Of a DNA stretch of 7,860 nt, positions 1-7,191 are shown one piece after another. Made by a program: the position numbers and the translations under genes. This stretch comes from an uncultured Clostridium sp. Its GTDB lineage: Bacteria > Bacillota > Clostridia > TANB77 > CAG-508. The DNA is taken from NCBI GenBank assembly GCA_946497585.1, contig CAMMLF010000072.1:1-7860 (forward strand), given 5' to 3'. Each line of letters opens with the position of its first letter. The first letter of the stretch is position 1. The notes under the pieces were generated by a model. That model had not been told where the DNA came from, ran no database searches, and was given only the letters and a program-made list of their open reading frames with translations.

Positions 1-75
1 GTCGAAAATTTAAGACGAGATTCTGATACAGTAAACGCTTATTTTATAAATTATTCTGACAACAAAAATTTTTAG
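1..75 (+). CDS. 3' end of an unidentified gene (partial)
   Basis: Frame 1 is open from the first base to a TAG at 73-75 and encodes 24 residues ending in SDNKNF. The start lies outside the window. The tail is hydrophilic and polar, with no recognisable motif, so no function can be given. A stem-loop follows directly after the stop, which fits a real gene end. It is on the same strand as the small genes that follow, separated from the first of them by 140 bases. So short an open stretch in AT-rich DNA could also be chance. Confidence 0.4.
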   Translation, partial: VENLRRDSDTVNAYFINYSDNKNF

Positions 76-107
76 ATGGTATTTAAATCCTGTTTAAATA
101 CCGTTTA
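73..107 (+). terminator. Stem-loop after the first gene, possible transcription end
   Basis: The arms GGTATTTAAA (78-87) and TTTAAATACC (93-102) are perfect reverse complements around a 5-base loop, TCCTG. The stem extends to about 15 pairs (73-107) if two G-T pairs are allowed. It begins on the stop codon of the partial gene. No T-run follows on the + strand and the stem is poor in G and C, so it is not a textbook intrinsic terminator. It may instead protect the RNA end or be a protein-binding palindrome. Confidence 0.4.
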
Positions 108-215
108 CAAAAAGTATTCAAAAATTAATTGTGTCTGAATGATACATTTTGAAAGAGTTTGCTTGATATTTGATTCATTAAGAGTGATGAATGTCATTGC
201 TGATAAGAGGTAACA

Positions 216-431
216 ATGATTGAATTAGGTAAAAAATACAGACTTAAAAAGATTAGAGGTTTTGAAAACTCTGATAATGAGTATTACAAAGTAATTAGCT
301 TCTACAACTTCGATACTGTAATTTGTGAAAATACATACGGAGAAAGATTTGTGTTTATAAAGGAGTTTTTAATAGACCCACAAAAGCCTGATGATATCTA
401 TTCAGATTTGATACTTGAAAGGAATAAATAA
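216..431 (+). CDS. Small hypothetical protein, 71 aa
   Basis: The ATG is preceded by AAGAGG (205-210) at 5 bases, a good ribosome binding site that fixes the start. The product is a soluble, mixed-charge protein with no signal peptide or membrane segment. Its N-terminal half (GKKYRLKKIRGF, then YYKVISFYNFDTVICENTYG) alternates short hydrophobic and polar stretches, suggesting a small beta-rich fold, possibly SH3-like; this is inference. The stop shares its last base with the ATG of the next gene (TAATG), so the two are translationally coupled. I do not recognise the family. Its size and packing are typical of accessory genes of phages and other mobile elements. Confidence 0.75.
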   Translation: MIELGKKYRLKKIRGFENSDNEYYKVISFYNFDTVICENTYGERFVFIKEFLIDPQKPDDIYSDLILERNK

Positions 432-640
432 TGACAGAAAAAGATTATCACTTATACGGAACAAAAGTTTTGAATTTAAAAACTCAAGAAATTGGATTGC
501 TGATTTGTATTTGGAAAAACAAGTTTGCTGATGCTGAAATAGATTACGCAACTTGTGTTGACAAGCAAGGCAAAAGGTACAATATAGAGCTTGATAATAT
601 AAGAGGGTTTGAAGATGATTTTTGCAAAGCCAACAGTTGA
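431..640 (+). CDS. Small hypothetical protein, 69 aa
   Basis: The gene starts on the last base of the preceding stop codon, with an AAGGAA-like ribosome binding site just upstream inside the previous gene. The product begins MTEKDYHLYGTKVLNL and contains IGLLICIWKNKFADAEIDYATCVDKQGKRYNIELDNI, a pattern of alternating hydrophobic residues with turns at G and D/N. This again suggests a compact beta-barrel, and like its neighbour it has a GTK/GKK-type start and a late YGER/QGKRY-type turn. Whether the two are related is unproven. It ends at TGA (638-640), and a third start at 615 overlaps its end by 26 bases, giving a typical packed phage-style operon. Function unknown. Confidence 0.7.
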   Translation: MTEKDYHLYGTKVLNLKTQEIGLLICIWKNKFADAEIDYATCVDKQGKRYNIELDNIRGFEDDFCKANS

Positions 641-715
641 ACATATGGTAAAACTTGTGAGCCTGTAACTGAAATGGAGCATAGCGAAATGAGTGTGAAA
701 AATAAACTGGTTTAA
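615..715 (+). pseudogene. Broken and truncated small gene, possibly JAB/MPN-like
   Basis: An ATG at 615 lies 7 bases after AGAGGG (602-607), one of the best ribosome binding sites in the window. It opens a frame reading MIFAKPTVEHMVKLVSL that stops at 666-668. The -1 frame then carries on as VTEMEHSEMSVKNKLV to a TAA at 713-715. Joined, the two pieces read like one protein start. The VEHMVKLV plus EME pattern recalls the N-terminus of prokaryotic JAB/Mov34-type proteins, but this is from memory and weak. The helicase gene on the other strand ends 11 bases later, so the gene appears both frameshifted and cut off. No slippery heptamer is visible at the frame change, which argues against programmed frameshifting. 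Confidence 0.35.
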
Positions 716-725
716 AGACTACTAT

Positions 726-3308
726 TTAGTATTTTATATTATCTATTGTTTTTATTAAAATTTCTTTCTCGTTGCTACCATTGGTTTTAAATCTTAACAA
801 AGGAATACCATATTTTTTAAGAATTTCATTTTTTAAAATGTCTCTTTGGGCTTGTTTGGTTCCTTCAGAATGGTATTTATAGCCATCTACTTCTATTGCT
901 AAAAATGGAGATTTATCAATGTTTTTATAAATAAGAAAGTCAATATGAGTTAAGTCATTAAGCACATACTGTAATTCTCTATTAGTAGTTAATAAAGACT
1001 TATCTTTTAAAATAGTTTTTAACATTACATGGGGAGTTACATTAAATTGATTCGGGTAATATTTATTAATAATTTTATTGATAAAAATATACATTAAGTT
1101 TTCACTATCATATTGCGATATTTTTTTATGTTTTTTTAAAATTTCTTGTTTTCTCTGTTCATAACATTTATAAAGATAATCAAATACTGAATATAATTTA
1201 CTGTCACAAATTTCTAAGTTATTATATTTGATGTAATTTACAAGATCATTTATATTTTTATCCTTACTCATTTCATTAGGATTAATAACTAGGATTAATT
1301 GTTCAATGGCTCTTGATATTGCAACATTAAGACGATTAGGATTATCTGTAAAATCACTTATCTCATTATCTACGGTAGAAATAATTATAACCTTATTTTC
1401 TTGTCCTTGGAACTTATCTACTGTATCGGCCTTAACTGTAGTGTTTTTAAAAGTTTTCTGCAATGCATCTGTTTGATTCCTATATGGTGTTACAATACCT
1501 AAAGAATTATCATCAAGGCATATATTATATTTTGGAATAATCTCATTTACAATCATGTCTATTTGTCTTTGGTTATAATGATTACGTGCATGATTACCTT
1601 CTGTTGTGTAACACAAAACTAAAGGCATTCTGCTACTTTTTACATCACTTAAAATAATTAATTCATTGTTATAAAATTTCTTATTACAAAATTCAATAAT
1701 TTTAGGATGACAACGATAATGTTCTTTTAATAGTGTTCTGGGAGCATTTTTAAATAATTCTGTAATAGAGGATAACAAACAGTGATTTTTATATCGATAT
1801 GCTTCATTTAATTGATATTGTTTAAAAATATTATCTGTTATTTCTGCTGTTTTATTATTGACAACATTAGGTAGTTGTTTTAAATCTCCTACAATAACAG
1901 CTTTTCTTGCGCAGGCCAATGCTAAAGCTCCAGTACATAGATCAACTTGAGATGCTTCATCGATAATAATGTAATCATACATAACATCATTTGATAGACA
2001 ATTTTTTAAAGAATAGGTCGTGCTTAATATTACTGGATAATCATCTATAAATGAATTAGATTTTAGCTTCAGATCTTCTAATTTATACTTTTCTCTACCA
2101 AGATTGTTATATTTTACACTTAAATAATGTTTAAACATTTTTGCTGAAAGCTCTGAATAAGCTTTCATTTTTGAAGCAAAATCATAGTTTAACAAATTAT
2201 CATTTAGTTTTTTTATCTCTGATTTTAATTCTTGTGTTTTTAATTCATAAAATTTTTGTTGAAATTGAGCTTTTAAAAAGTCTAAAGAGTATTCCTTTTT
2301 CCTAATTAAATTATGTAATATTAGTCGTTTTCTATTCCAAAACTTTAAATATTCAAAAATAGTTAAAAGAAATTTTATTACAATATTATCGTGTGAAATT
2401 TCTTTATAATTTTCACAAGCAAAGATCATATCTAACATTTCTAAAGAGGTTTTAGAATTTCTTATACATCTAGGCTCTTGTTTTACGTCAAGAGTTTTAT
2501 AATACTCTAAAAAATGCTTTTGCTCTAATTCTACATTGGAAAATTCTTGCTTTAGTAAGGCTAATTTATTTTGTATATCTAATTTTTCTTGTAATTCTTT
2601 ATAATCATCTTTTAATTTATTGTTTAATTCAGTAAATTGTTCCGCATTTATTTTCCAGTTTGAAATATTAGGTATTTCTGATTGCGATTTAATAAATTCT
2701 TGTTTATTTTCCAGATTTCCTAAAAATGCAGCAATAAAATCAACATCATATTTTTTTAGTTTATCTAGTACATTTTTAGTCGCAGAGTTATTACTTGAAA
2801 CAACTGCAACACTTTGTCTTCGCATAACAATATTAGCAATAATATTCAAAATAGTTTGAGTTTTTCCAGTCCCTGGAGGGCCTTGGATTATGCTTAGTTC
2901 ATTTGACAATGCTCTTTCAACAGCTAAAGCTTGACTATTATTGAATCCAAATGGATAAATAATATTTTGTACATATTTGTCAACTTTATTTGTAAGCTTA
3001 TTGCTTATATATTTGCCTAACATACTATTTATATCAATAAAATCTATTTTGTTATAGTTGGATAACAAAATATTCTCACCATTTTGAGTTAAACCAATAG
3101 CACAAGCAATGTCTTTTAAATATTCAAAACAGGATTTTGTTTTTTCATCTTTTAATGCAGATTCTATTATCTTAACGTTGTAATCAGCATATGTATACTG
3201 TTTACCATTATTAAATATAACGTGATAACTTTTCCCAACTTTTTGGTATTTTATTACCTTATTTGTGCATTCTTCACCTTTTAAAAATATTCGAAAATCC
3301 TTTGTCAT
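726..3308 (-). CDS. SF1 (Upf1-like) helicase with C-terminal PD-(D/E)XK nuclease domain
   Basis: This 860-aa protein is predicted to unwind nucleic acid using ATP and to cut it with a C-terminal nuclease. Helicase motifs appear in order: Walker A GPPGTGKT (143-150), motif II DEAS (450-453), motif III GDLKQLP (474-480), EHYRCHP (529-535), VDKFQGQE (630-637) and NVAISRA (661-667). This is the Upf1/Dna2-type SF1B pattern. Between Walker A and DEAS lies a lysine- and glutamate-rich, largely helical insertion (about 215-420), probably coiled coil. The C-terminus (about 740-860) has HID (D790), IEVDG (E806, D808), YH (812-813), RD (822-823) and a GIPLLRF strand, matching the Vsr/DUF2726/MTES_1575 nuclease group. 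It lies 66 bases after mcrC on the same strand. No Shine-Dalgarno precedes the ATG, unlike its neighbours, yet no better in-frame start exists. A role in the McrBC system is inferred from position. Confidence 0.9.
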   Translation of the reverse strand: MTKDFRIFLKGEECTNKVIKYQKVGKSYHVIFNNGKQYTYADYNVKIIESALKDEKTKSCFEYLKDIACAIGLTQNGENILLSNYNKIDFIDINSMLGKYISNKLTNKVDKYVQNIIYPFGFNNSQALAVERALSNELSIIQGPPGTGKTQTILNIIANIVMRRQSVAVVSSNNSATKNVLDKLKKYDVDFIAAFLGNLENKQEFIKSQSEIPNISNWKINAEQFTELNNKLKDDYKELQEKLDIQNKLALLKQEFSNVELEQKHFLEYYKTLDVKQEPRCIRNSKTSLEMLDMIFACENYKEISHDNIVIKFLLTIFEYLKFWNRKRLILHNLIRKKEYSLDFLKAQFQQKFYELKTQELKSEIKKLNDNLLNYDFASKMKAYSELSAKMFKHYLSVKYNNLGREKYKLEDLKLKSNSFIDDYPVILSTTYSLKNCLSNDVMYDYIIIDEASQVDLCTGALALACARKAVIVGDLKQLPNVVNNKTAEITDNIFKQYQLNEAYRYKNHCLLSSITELFKNAPRTLLKEHYRCHPKIIEFCNKKFYNNELIILSDVKSSRMPLVLCYTTEGNHARNHYNQRQIDMIVNEIIPKYNICLDDNSLGIVTPYRNQTDALQKTFKNTTVKADTVDKFQGQENKVIIISTVDNEISDFTDNPNRLNVAISRAIEQLILVINPNEMSKDKNINDLVNYIKYNNLEICDSKLYSVFDYLYKCYEQRKQEILKKHKKISQYDSENLMYIFINKIINKYYPNQFNVTPHVMLKTILKDKSLLTTNRELQYVLNDLTHIDFLIYKNIDKSPFLAIEVDGYKYHSEGTKQAQRDILKNEILKKYGIPLLRFKTNGSNEKEILIKTIDNIKY

Positions 3309-3374
3309 AGAAATTATATTAGCATAAATTTATATAAAACTTTTAGACTGTAGATTTTTAATAAACAATCATAT

Positions 3375-4622
3375 TTAATTACCTATTATGCTTTTAATTT
3401 TAGCAATTATTGAATTTTGTACTTCTTTATCTTTCAAGTCATTGTTCTTTAAATTAACAGTACAAAAATCTATGTAATAATTATTTTCAGCACAGTTCAA
3501 TTGGTAATCACATATATCCGGCGCTTTTTTATCATATTGAGGGTACAGCAATATTGCACGTTTATAGTTATGTAATAGGCAATATGTTGTCACTTGATAA
3601 ATATCCGCACTTGAAATATCGTCAAAATCCGTGAATTTTTTATACTTGGTATCAATAATGACTTGAGGTTTTTGTATTAGAATATCAATTCTTGTATCTC
3701 GGCGAGTTACATTTTCTCTTTTAAGTAAACGCTTTGGTTTTTGAGCTATCGCTTCACACTCAGGAATTTTTCTTTTTATTAATTCAAAAATAAATTCTTC
3801 AAATAATTTGTTCATATCCCAAACAAGTGTAATATTTTCAAATTTATTTTTAGATAAATCAACACTTGTCTGTTCTACAAACATTTTTGCAAGATTAAAT
3901 GACTTTTTGAAAAGTTCTTGATTTCTTGTAAGTTTAATTTTTCTGGCTTTGAATTTATCAAATCTGACAAAGGAGATGTCTGAGTAATAGTTAATAATAA
4001 ATTTTAAAGTTTTTTTGTTGTAGCTGTTATTAGAAATATTATACAAGCAGGTTGAAACAAATAAAAACAGTTGATTTAGAAGATTATTTTCCGAAAATTC
4101 ATCATACTCACAATAAAATTTTGCTTGGTTTGTGCAGTTATAACGGATGTTTTCGCTAAATTTTATTTTACCTTTTAAGTAATTCAAATTTTCTTCTTCT
4201 CTAACATATCTTTTAGGCGTTAAGCGCTTTAAAGCCTCAAATAAAGAGGTCGCAAATTCTCTAATCAAAATTTCAATAAATGGATTTTTTTCGGTTGATA
4301 ATTTAGCATTATCATTTGTCTTGATATCAAGATTTTTCGTGTAAGAAAGCATAAAAATAAGATTTTTTAGGATTATGCTTCTTTCTTCTTCTGAAATTTT
4401 CTTGTCATTATTTGCATCTTCTGAAATGAGTTTAGGCAGAATTTCTAAATGCAGATTTTTATATTTGATAACACCAACCCAAGATTTAGTTTTTATGCCA
4501 TGTCTTGAAACTTTAAGAGCAGATTCTAATTTCTGGCATTTCAAATAAGCCTGCAACTTATCTAAATAGCTGTCATTTATCTCAACTTTTGCATATTCTT
4601 TTACAATAATAGGTTCTGCCAT
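3375..4622 (-). CDS. mcrC: McrC-like 5-methylcytosine restriction subunit (nuclease partner)
   Basis: At 415 aa this is the expected partner of the McrB-type GTPase upstream: McrC binds the McrB ring, stimulates its GTP hydrolysis and supplies the DNA-cutting site. The N-terminal part (about 1-65) is the beta-rich McrB-binding region, including the WVGVIKYKNLHLEILPK stretch common in McrC proteins. The middle is helical. WDMNKLFEEFIFELI (268-282) precedes the C-terminal nuclease core, which shows RIDILI (D313) and VIIDTKYK (D324, K326), a complete PD-(D/E)XK active site, followed by DIYQVTTY (340-347), the usual supporting helix. The start lies 8 bases after the mcrB stop, with a modest AGGT site overlapping that stop, so the two genes are surely cotranscribed and probably coupled. 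It appears intact. The substrate, DNA versus RNA, cannot be read from the sequence. Confidence 0.93.
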   Translation of the reverse strand: MAEPIIVKEYAKVEINDSYLDKLQAYLKCQKLESALKVSRHGIKTKSWVGVIKYKNLHLEILPKLISEDANNDKKISEEERSIILKNLIFMLSYTKNLDIKTNDNAKLSTEKNPFIEILIREFATSLFEALKRLTPKRYVREEENLNYLKGKIKFSENIRYNCTNQAKFYCEYDEFSENNLLNQLFLFVSTCLYNISNNSYNKKTLKFIINYYSDISFVRFDKFKARKIKLTRNQELFKKSFNLAKMFVEQTSVDLSKNKFENITLVWDMNKLFEEFIFELIKRKIPECEAIAQKPKRLLKRENVTRRDTRIDILIQKPQVIIDTKYKKFTDFDDISSADIYQVTTYCLLHNYKRAILLYPQYDKKAPDICDYQLNCAENNYYIDFCTVNLKNNDLKDKEVQNSIIAKIKSIIGN

Positions 4623-4630
4623 AGATTTAC

Positions 4631-7147
4631 CTATATCAATATCGCATTTTTCAACATCATTTTGAAGTCATCATCGCTGGTTTCTTCTTTTTTAGAGAAG
4701 TTATAATAAGCTTCTTCATCACTGCAATCTGCTTCGTATGGCAAATTAGGTTTTTTAATTTTCACAATAAAAGATTTTTCTACACCTATTTCATTAGCTT
4801 TACCTAAAATCGCTTGCAATTTATCCCAATCAGAATAGAAATATTCATTTAATAAAGGCATAATTTCATCAAACCAAACATTTTTTAGCGTTGTCATATC
4901 ATAATTTTTCCAGTTCATAAAATAGCTATGTCCAATTTGATGGTCTCTATCTAAAATGTAAGAAATCCTTTCATTAATAGTTTTTAGTAAGTTTTGTAAA
5001 TTAATATCACCTACCATTAGTGGCTGCTTATTTTCATCTACAAGTTTTTCTGGTCTTGGCATCATCTCAACGAATTTGAAACGACGACGAAGAGCAATAT
5101 CAATACTTGCAATGGAACGGTCAGAAGTGTTCATGGTACCTAAAATGTATAAATTACTTGGTACTCCAAATTTTGATTTTGTATATGGCAAGGTTACCAA
5201 TAATTGTTCTTTGTCAACTTTTGTATTTTCAAAATATCGTTCTTTATTTGGACGAACTCGTTTGTTTGTTTCTATTAAAGTTATTAGCTCTCCAAATATT
5301 TTCGAAATATTACCTCTATTTATTTCGTCAATAATTAATAAGTATTTATTATCAGGGTCAGAGTTTGCCTGTTGACAAATTTCTTTAAAAATACCTCTAT
5401 TATATTCGTATGATATTGTTGAAGAGTCATCATTTACATCAATTTTTGGTTTTATACCTTCAACAAACTCTTCATATGAATATGATTGATGAAATGTAAT
5501 AAATTTATAAAAATCTTCAATTTTTCTTGTATTACTTGGGGCTTTGTATTGTGTAATTTGGTCAGTTAGATTTTCTTCTACATATTTAATACCATCCTCA
5601 GTTAAATACCATTCTGAATTTTCATTTTTTTCAAAAATAAAAGGAGCTTGTCTGTTTGTATAATTTACAGTTTTGCAATTTTCAGATGTATGAATTTGCA
5701 TTTGTGCCCACAATGCAGCTCTTAGGTTTTTATTTTCTCTAGTAAGTGCAAATGCTTTAATAATTTTTTGATTCATTAAATCAGAAACTTTATATTTGTT
5801 TTGTTTGCCATTTAAATACATAGAAATTGCAATAGTAGTATACCAGCTTAAGTCTTTTACTATGTCATTTAGTTTTTGTTCTTCACTATTTGTATTTAAT
5901 CCAGGATTTTCTCTCAAAAGATTTTGAATATATTTTTGAATGCTATATGTTTTTCCTGTTCCTGGAGGACCATATAGAATTTGGTTAAGAGGCTGAGAAT
6001 TCATATTTTTATCTTCCTTTGCATTATTGTTAAAGATTTTTTCTATTTTCTTGCAAAAATCTTTATATTTATTTTCACTAATATCCGTCAATGTTTTTTG
6101 ATTCCATTGTTTAATATCAAGTTCATTGAAGTCTACATTATATATGCCATTGTGTGTCCAATTTACTTTTCTAATGCTTTTATATTTATTTCTAATATCA
6201 TCATAAATATAATCTGATGCAACAACTCCTCTTCCTAAAAGAATTGGCTCCAAGCCTTGTTTAACATAAACTATGTCTCCAATATTCATTTTATTTGCAA
6301 ATTCCCAATTTGCCTTTGAATCATTTTTAGGATATGAGTCTTTTGAACTGTATTTTTGCAATTCTTGTGCTATTTCGTATTGAGAATGATAATTTTTCAA
6401 ATCTCCTAAATTATCCCATCCCAATGCAATAATACCTTCTCTATAGAATTCTTCCCATTTATATGATTTTTCTCCAGCAGCATAAAGCCAGAATTTTTTA
6501 GATTTTTGTTGGTTTAAATTGTTGTAAGACTTTAAACTGTACCACGCTTTTTCTGAAAGTTGATATGGTTTTTCCATTTTTTCTTTACATATATTTTGTA
6601 TTTTTAAAAATGAACTATAATTCTGTTCAACTGAAGGATTCCCAATATAACTTAACATTGTTGTATCACAAGAAAAATATTTGTCGGGATTACAAATATA
6701 TATAAATTGGCTTAATTTTGCTAATTTTATTGCATTATATGTAAGTAGTTTATTGAACAAACTTTCATCGATAATGCCGTTGTTTATATCATTTGCAAAT
6801 TTCCATAAATCATTCATAATTGGAGTCATATTTTTCCCATTTTTGTAATATTCATGAAAAAATTTATAATTAGCATTCACAAAACTAGGGATACCAGTTA
6901 TATCTGAAATAACATTGGATTTCAAATTAAAGGATTCTTTCGCAATTTGAGACCTTTCAATAACAACTTTTGGGCCACCACAAATTGAGCATATATATGT
7001 TAAAGGATCTAATTGATTAATATCATTATAACTGTTTGGGAAAAATTTTTTAAATTCTTTATATAAAGAATTTGGATTCGAATTTTTACATATACTATTG
7101 AGAAGTTCTTTAAAAAATGGTAGCCACGTAAATTTATTTTCACTCAT
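4631..7147 (-). CDS. mcrB: McrB-like AAA+ GTPase with N-terminal EVE/PUA-type reader module
   Basis: This 838-aa protein is the motor and sensor of a type IV restriction system. Residues 1-210 form a helical domain of a kind I associate with McrB-like proteins (LSQFIYICNPDKYFSCD, 145-161); it also has a CxxC at 53-56. Residues about 218-370 resemble an EVE/PUA-like domain: FWLYAAGEKSYKWEEFY, ALGWDNLGDL, then MNIGDIVYVKQG. EVE domains bind modified bases in other McrB proteins. The AAA+ core shows Walker A GPPGTGKT (393-400), FHQSYSYEEFVEG (552-564), the McrB signature LLIIDEINRGN (603-613), sensor MNTSDRS (672-678) and arginines 687-689. A roughly 130-residue insertion separates Walker A from the FHQSYS strand. 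The E. coli-type DUF3578 recognition domain is not seen. A strong ribosome binding site fixes the start. Which modification it reads is unknown. Confidence 0.93.
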   Translation of the reverse strand: MSENKFTWLPFFKELLNSICKNSNPNSLYKEFKKFFPNSYNDINQLDPLTYICSICGGPKVVIERSQIAKESFNLKSNVISDITGIPSFVNANYKFFHEYYKNGKNMTPIMNDLWKFANDINNGIIDESLFNKLLTYNAIKLAKLSQFIYICNPDKYFSCDTTMLSYIGNPSVEQNYSSFLKIQNICKEKMEKPYQLSEKAWYSLKSYNNLNQQKSKKFWLYAAGEKSYKWEEFYREGIIALGWDNLGDLKNYHSQYEIAQELQKYSSKDSYPKNDSKANWEFANKMNIGDIVYVKQGLEPILLGRGVVASDYIYDDIRNKYKSIRKVNWTHNGIYNVDFNELDIKQWNQKTLTDISENKYKDFCKKIEKIFNNNAKEDKNMNSQPLNQILYGPPGTGKTYSIQKYIQNLLRENPGLNTNSEEQKLNDIVKDLSWYTTIAISMYLNGKQNKYKVSDLMNQKIIKAFALTRENKNLRAALWAQMQIHTSENCKTVNYTNRQAPFIFEKNENSEWYLTEDGIKYVEENLTDQITQYKAPSNTRKIEDFYKFITFHQSYSYEEFVEGIKPKIDVNDDSSTISYEYNRGIFKEICQQANSDPDNKYLLIIDEINRGNISKIFGELITLIETNKRVRPNKERYFENTKVDKEQLLVTLPYTKSKFGVPSNLYILGTMNTSDRSIASIDIALRRRFKFVEMMPRPEKLVDENKQPLMVGDINLQNLLKTINERISYILDRDHQIGHSYFMNWKNYDMTTLKNVWFDEIMPLLNEYFYSDWDKLQAILGKANEIGVEKSFIVKIKKPNLPYEADCSDEEAYYNFSKKEETSDDDFKMMLKNAILI

Positions 7148-7153
7148 ACTTCA

Positions 7154-7161
7154 CTCCTTTT
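7154..7161 (-). promoter_or_regulatory. Strong ribosome binding site of the mcrB-like gene
   Basis: On the - strand AAAAGGAG lies 6 bases before the mcrB ATG. It is the best Shine-Dalgarno match of the three cassette genes. McrC has only a weak AGGT and the helicase has none visible, so translation may be graded along the operon, with the McrB sensor made in excess. Confidence 0.75.
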
Positions 7162-7191
7162 CTACAAGGATAGCACAAAAATTTGCAGGAT

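Noticed and set aside
402..682. Minus-strand open frames opposite the two small genes
   Set aside because: The + strand genes have ribosome binding sites and coupled stops and starts; the antisense frames have neither and look like shadows.
703..714. TAAACTGGTTTA palindrome followed by T-runs on the - strand as a terminator of the helicase transcript
   Set aside because: The stem has five pairs and only two loop bases, too small and AT-rich to be a credible terminator.
641..715. Read-through of the TGA at 638-640, as if TGA coded an amino acid, extending the 69-aa protein by 24 codons
   Set aside because: The large genes run for hundreds of codons with no in-frame TGA although they contain many Trp residues, so TGA is not a sense codon here. 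The broken gene starting at 615 explains the stretch better.
2620..2859. Open frames opposite the helicase and mcrB genes (also 5076-5375, 5107-5334, 5981-6217)
   Set aside because: They lie opposite well-supported conserved domains, have no good start sites and encode low-complexity hydrophobic sequence typical of antisense frames in AT-rich genes.
3313..3318. TATAAT box on the - strand before the helicase gene as a promoter
   Set aside because: It lies only 4 bases from the ATG and has no matching -35 box at normal spacing. Such boxes are expected by chance in DNA this AT-rich.
7167..7175. TGCTATCCT on the - strand as an extended -10 promoter for mcrB
   Set aside because: Its transcription start would fall on the ribosome binding site, leaving no usable leader, and the match to the consensus is weak.
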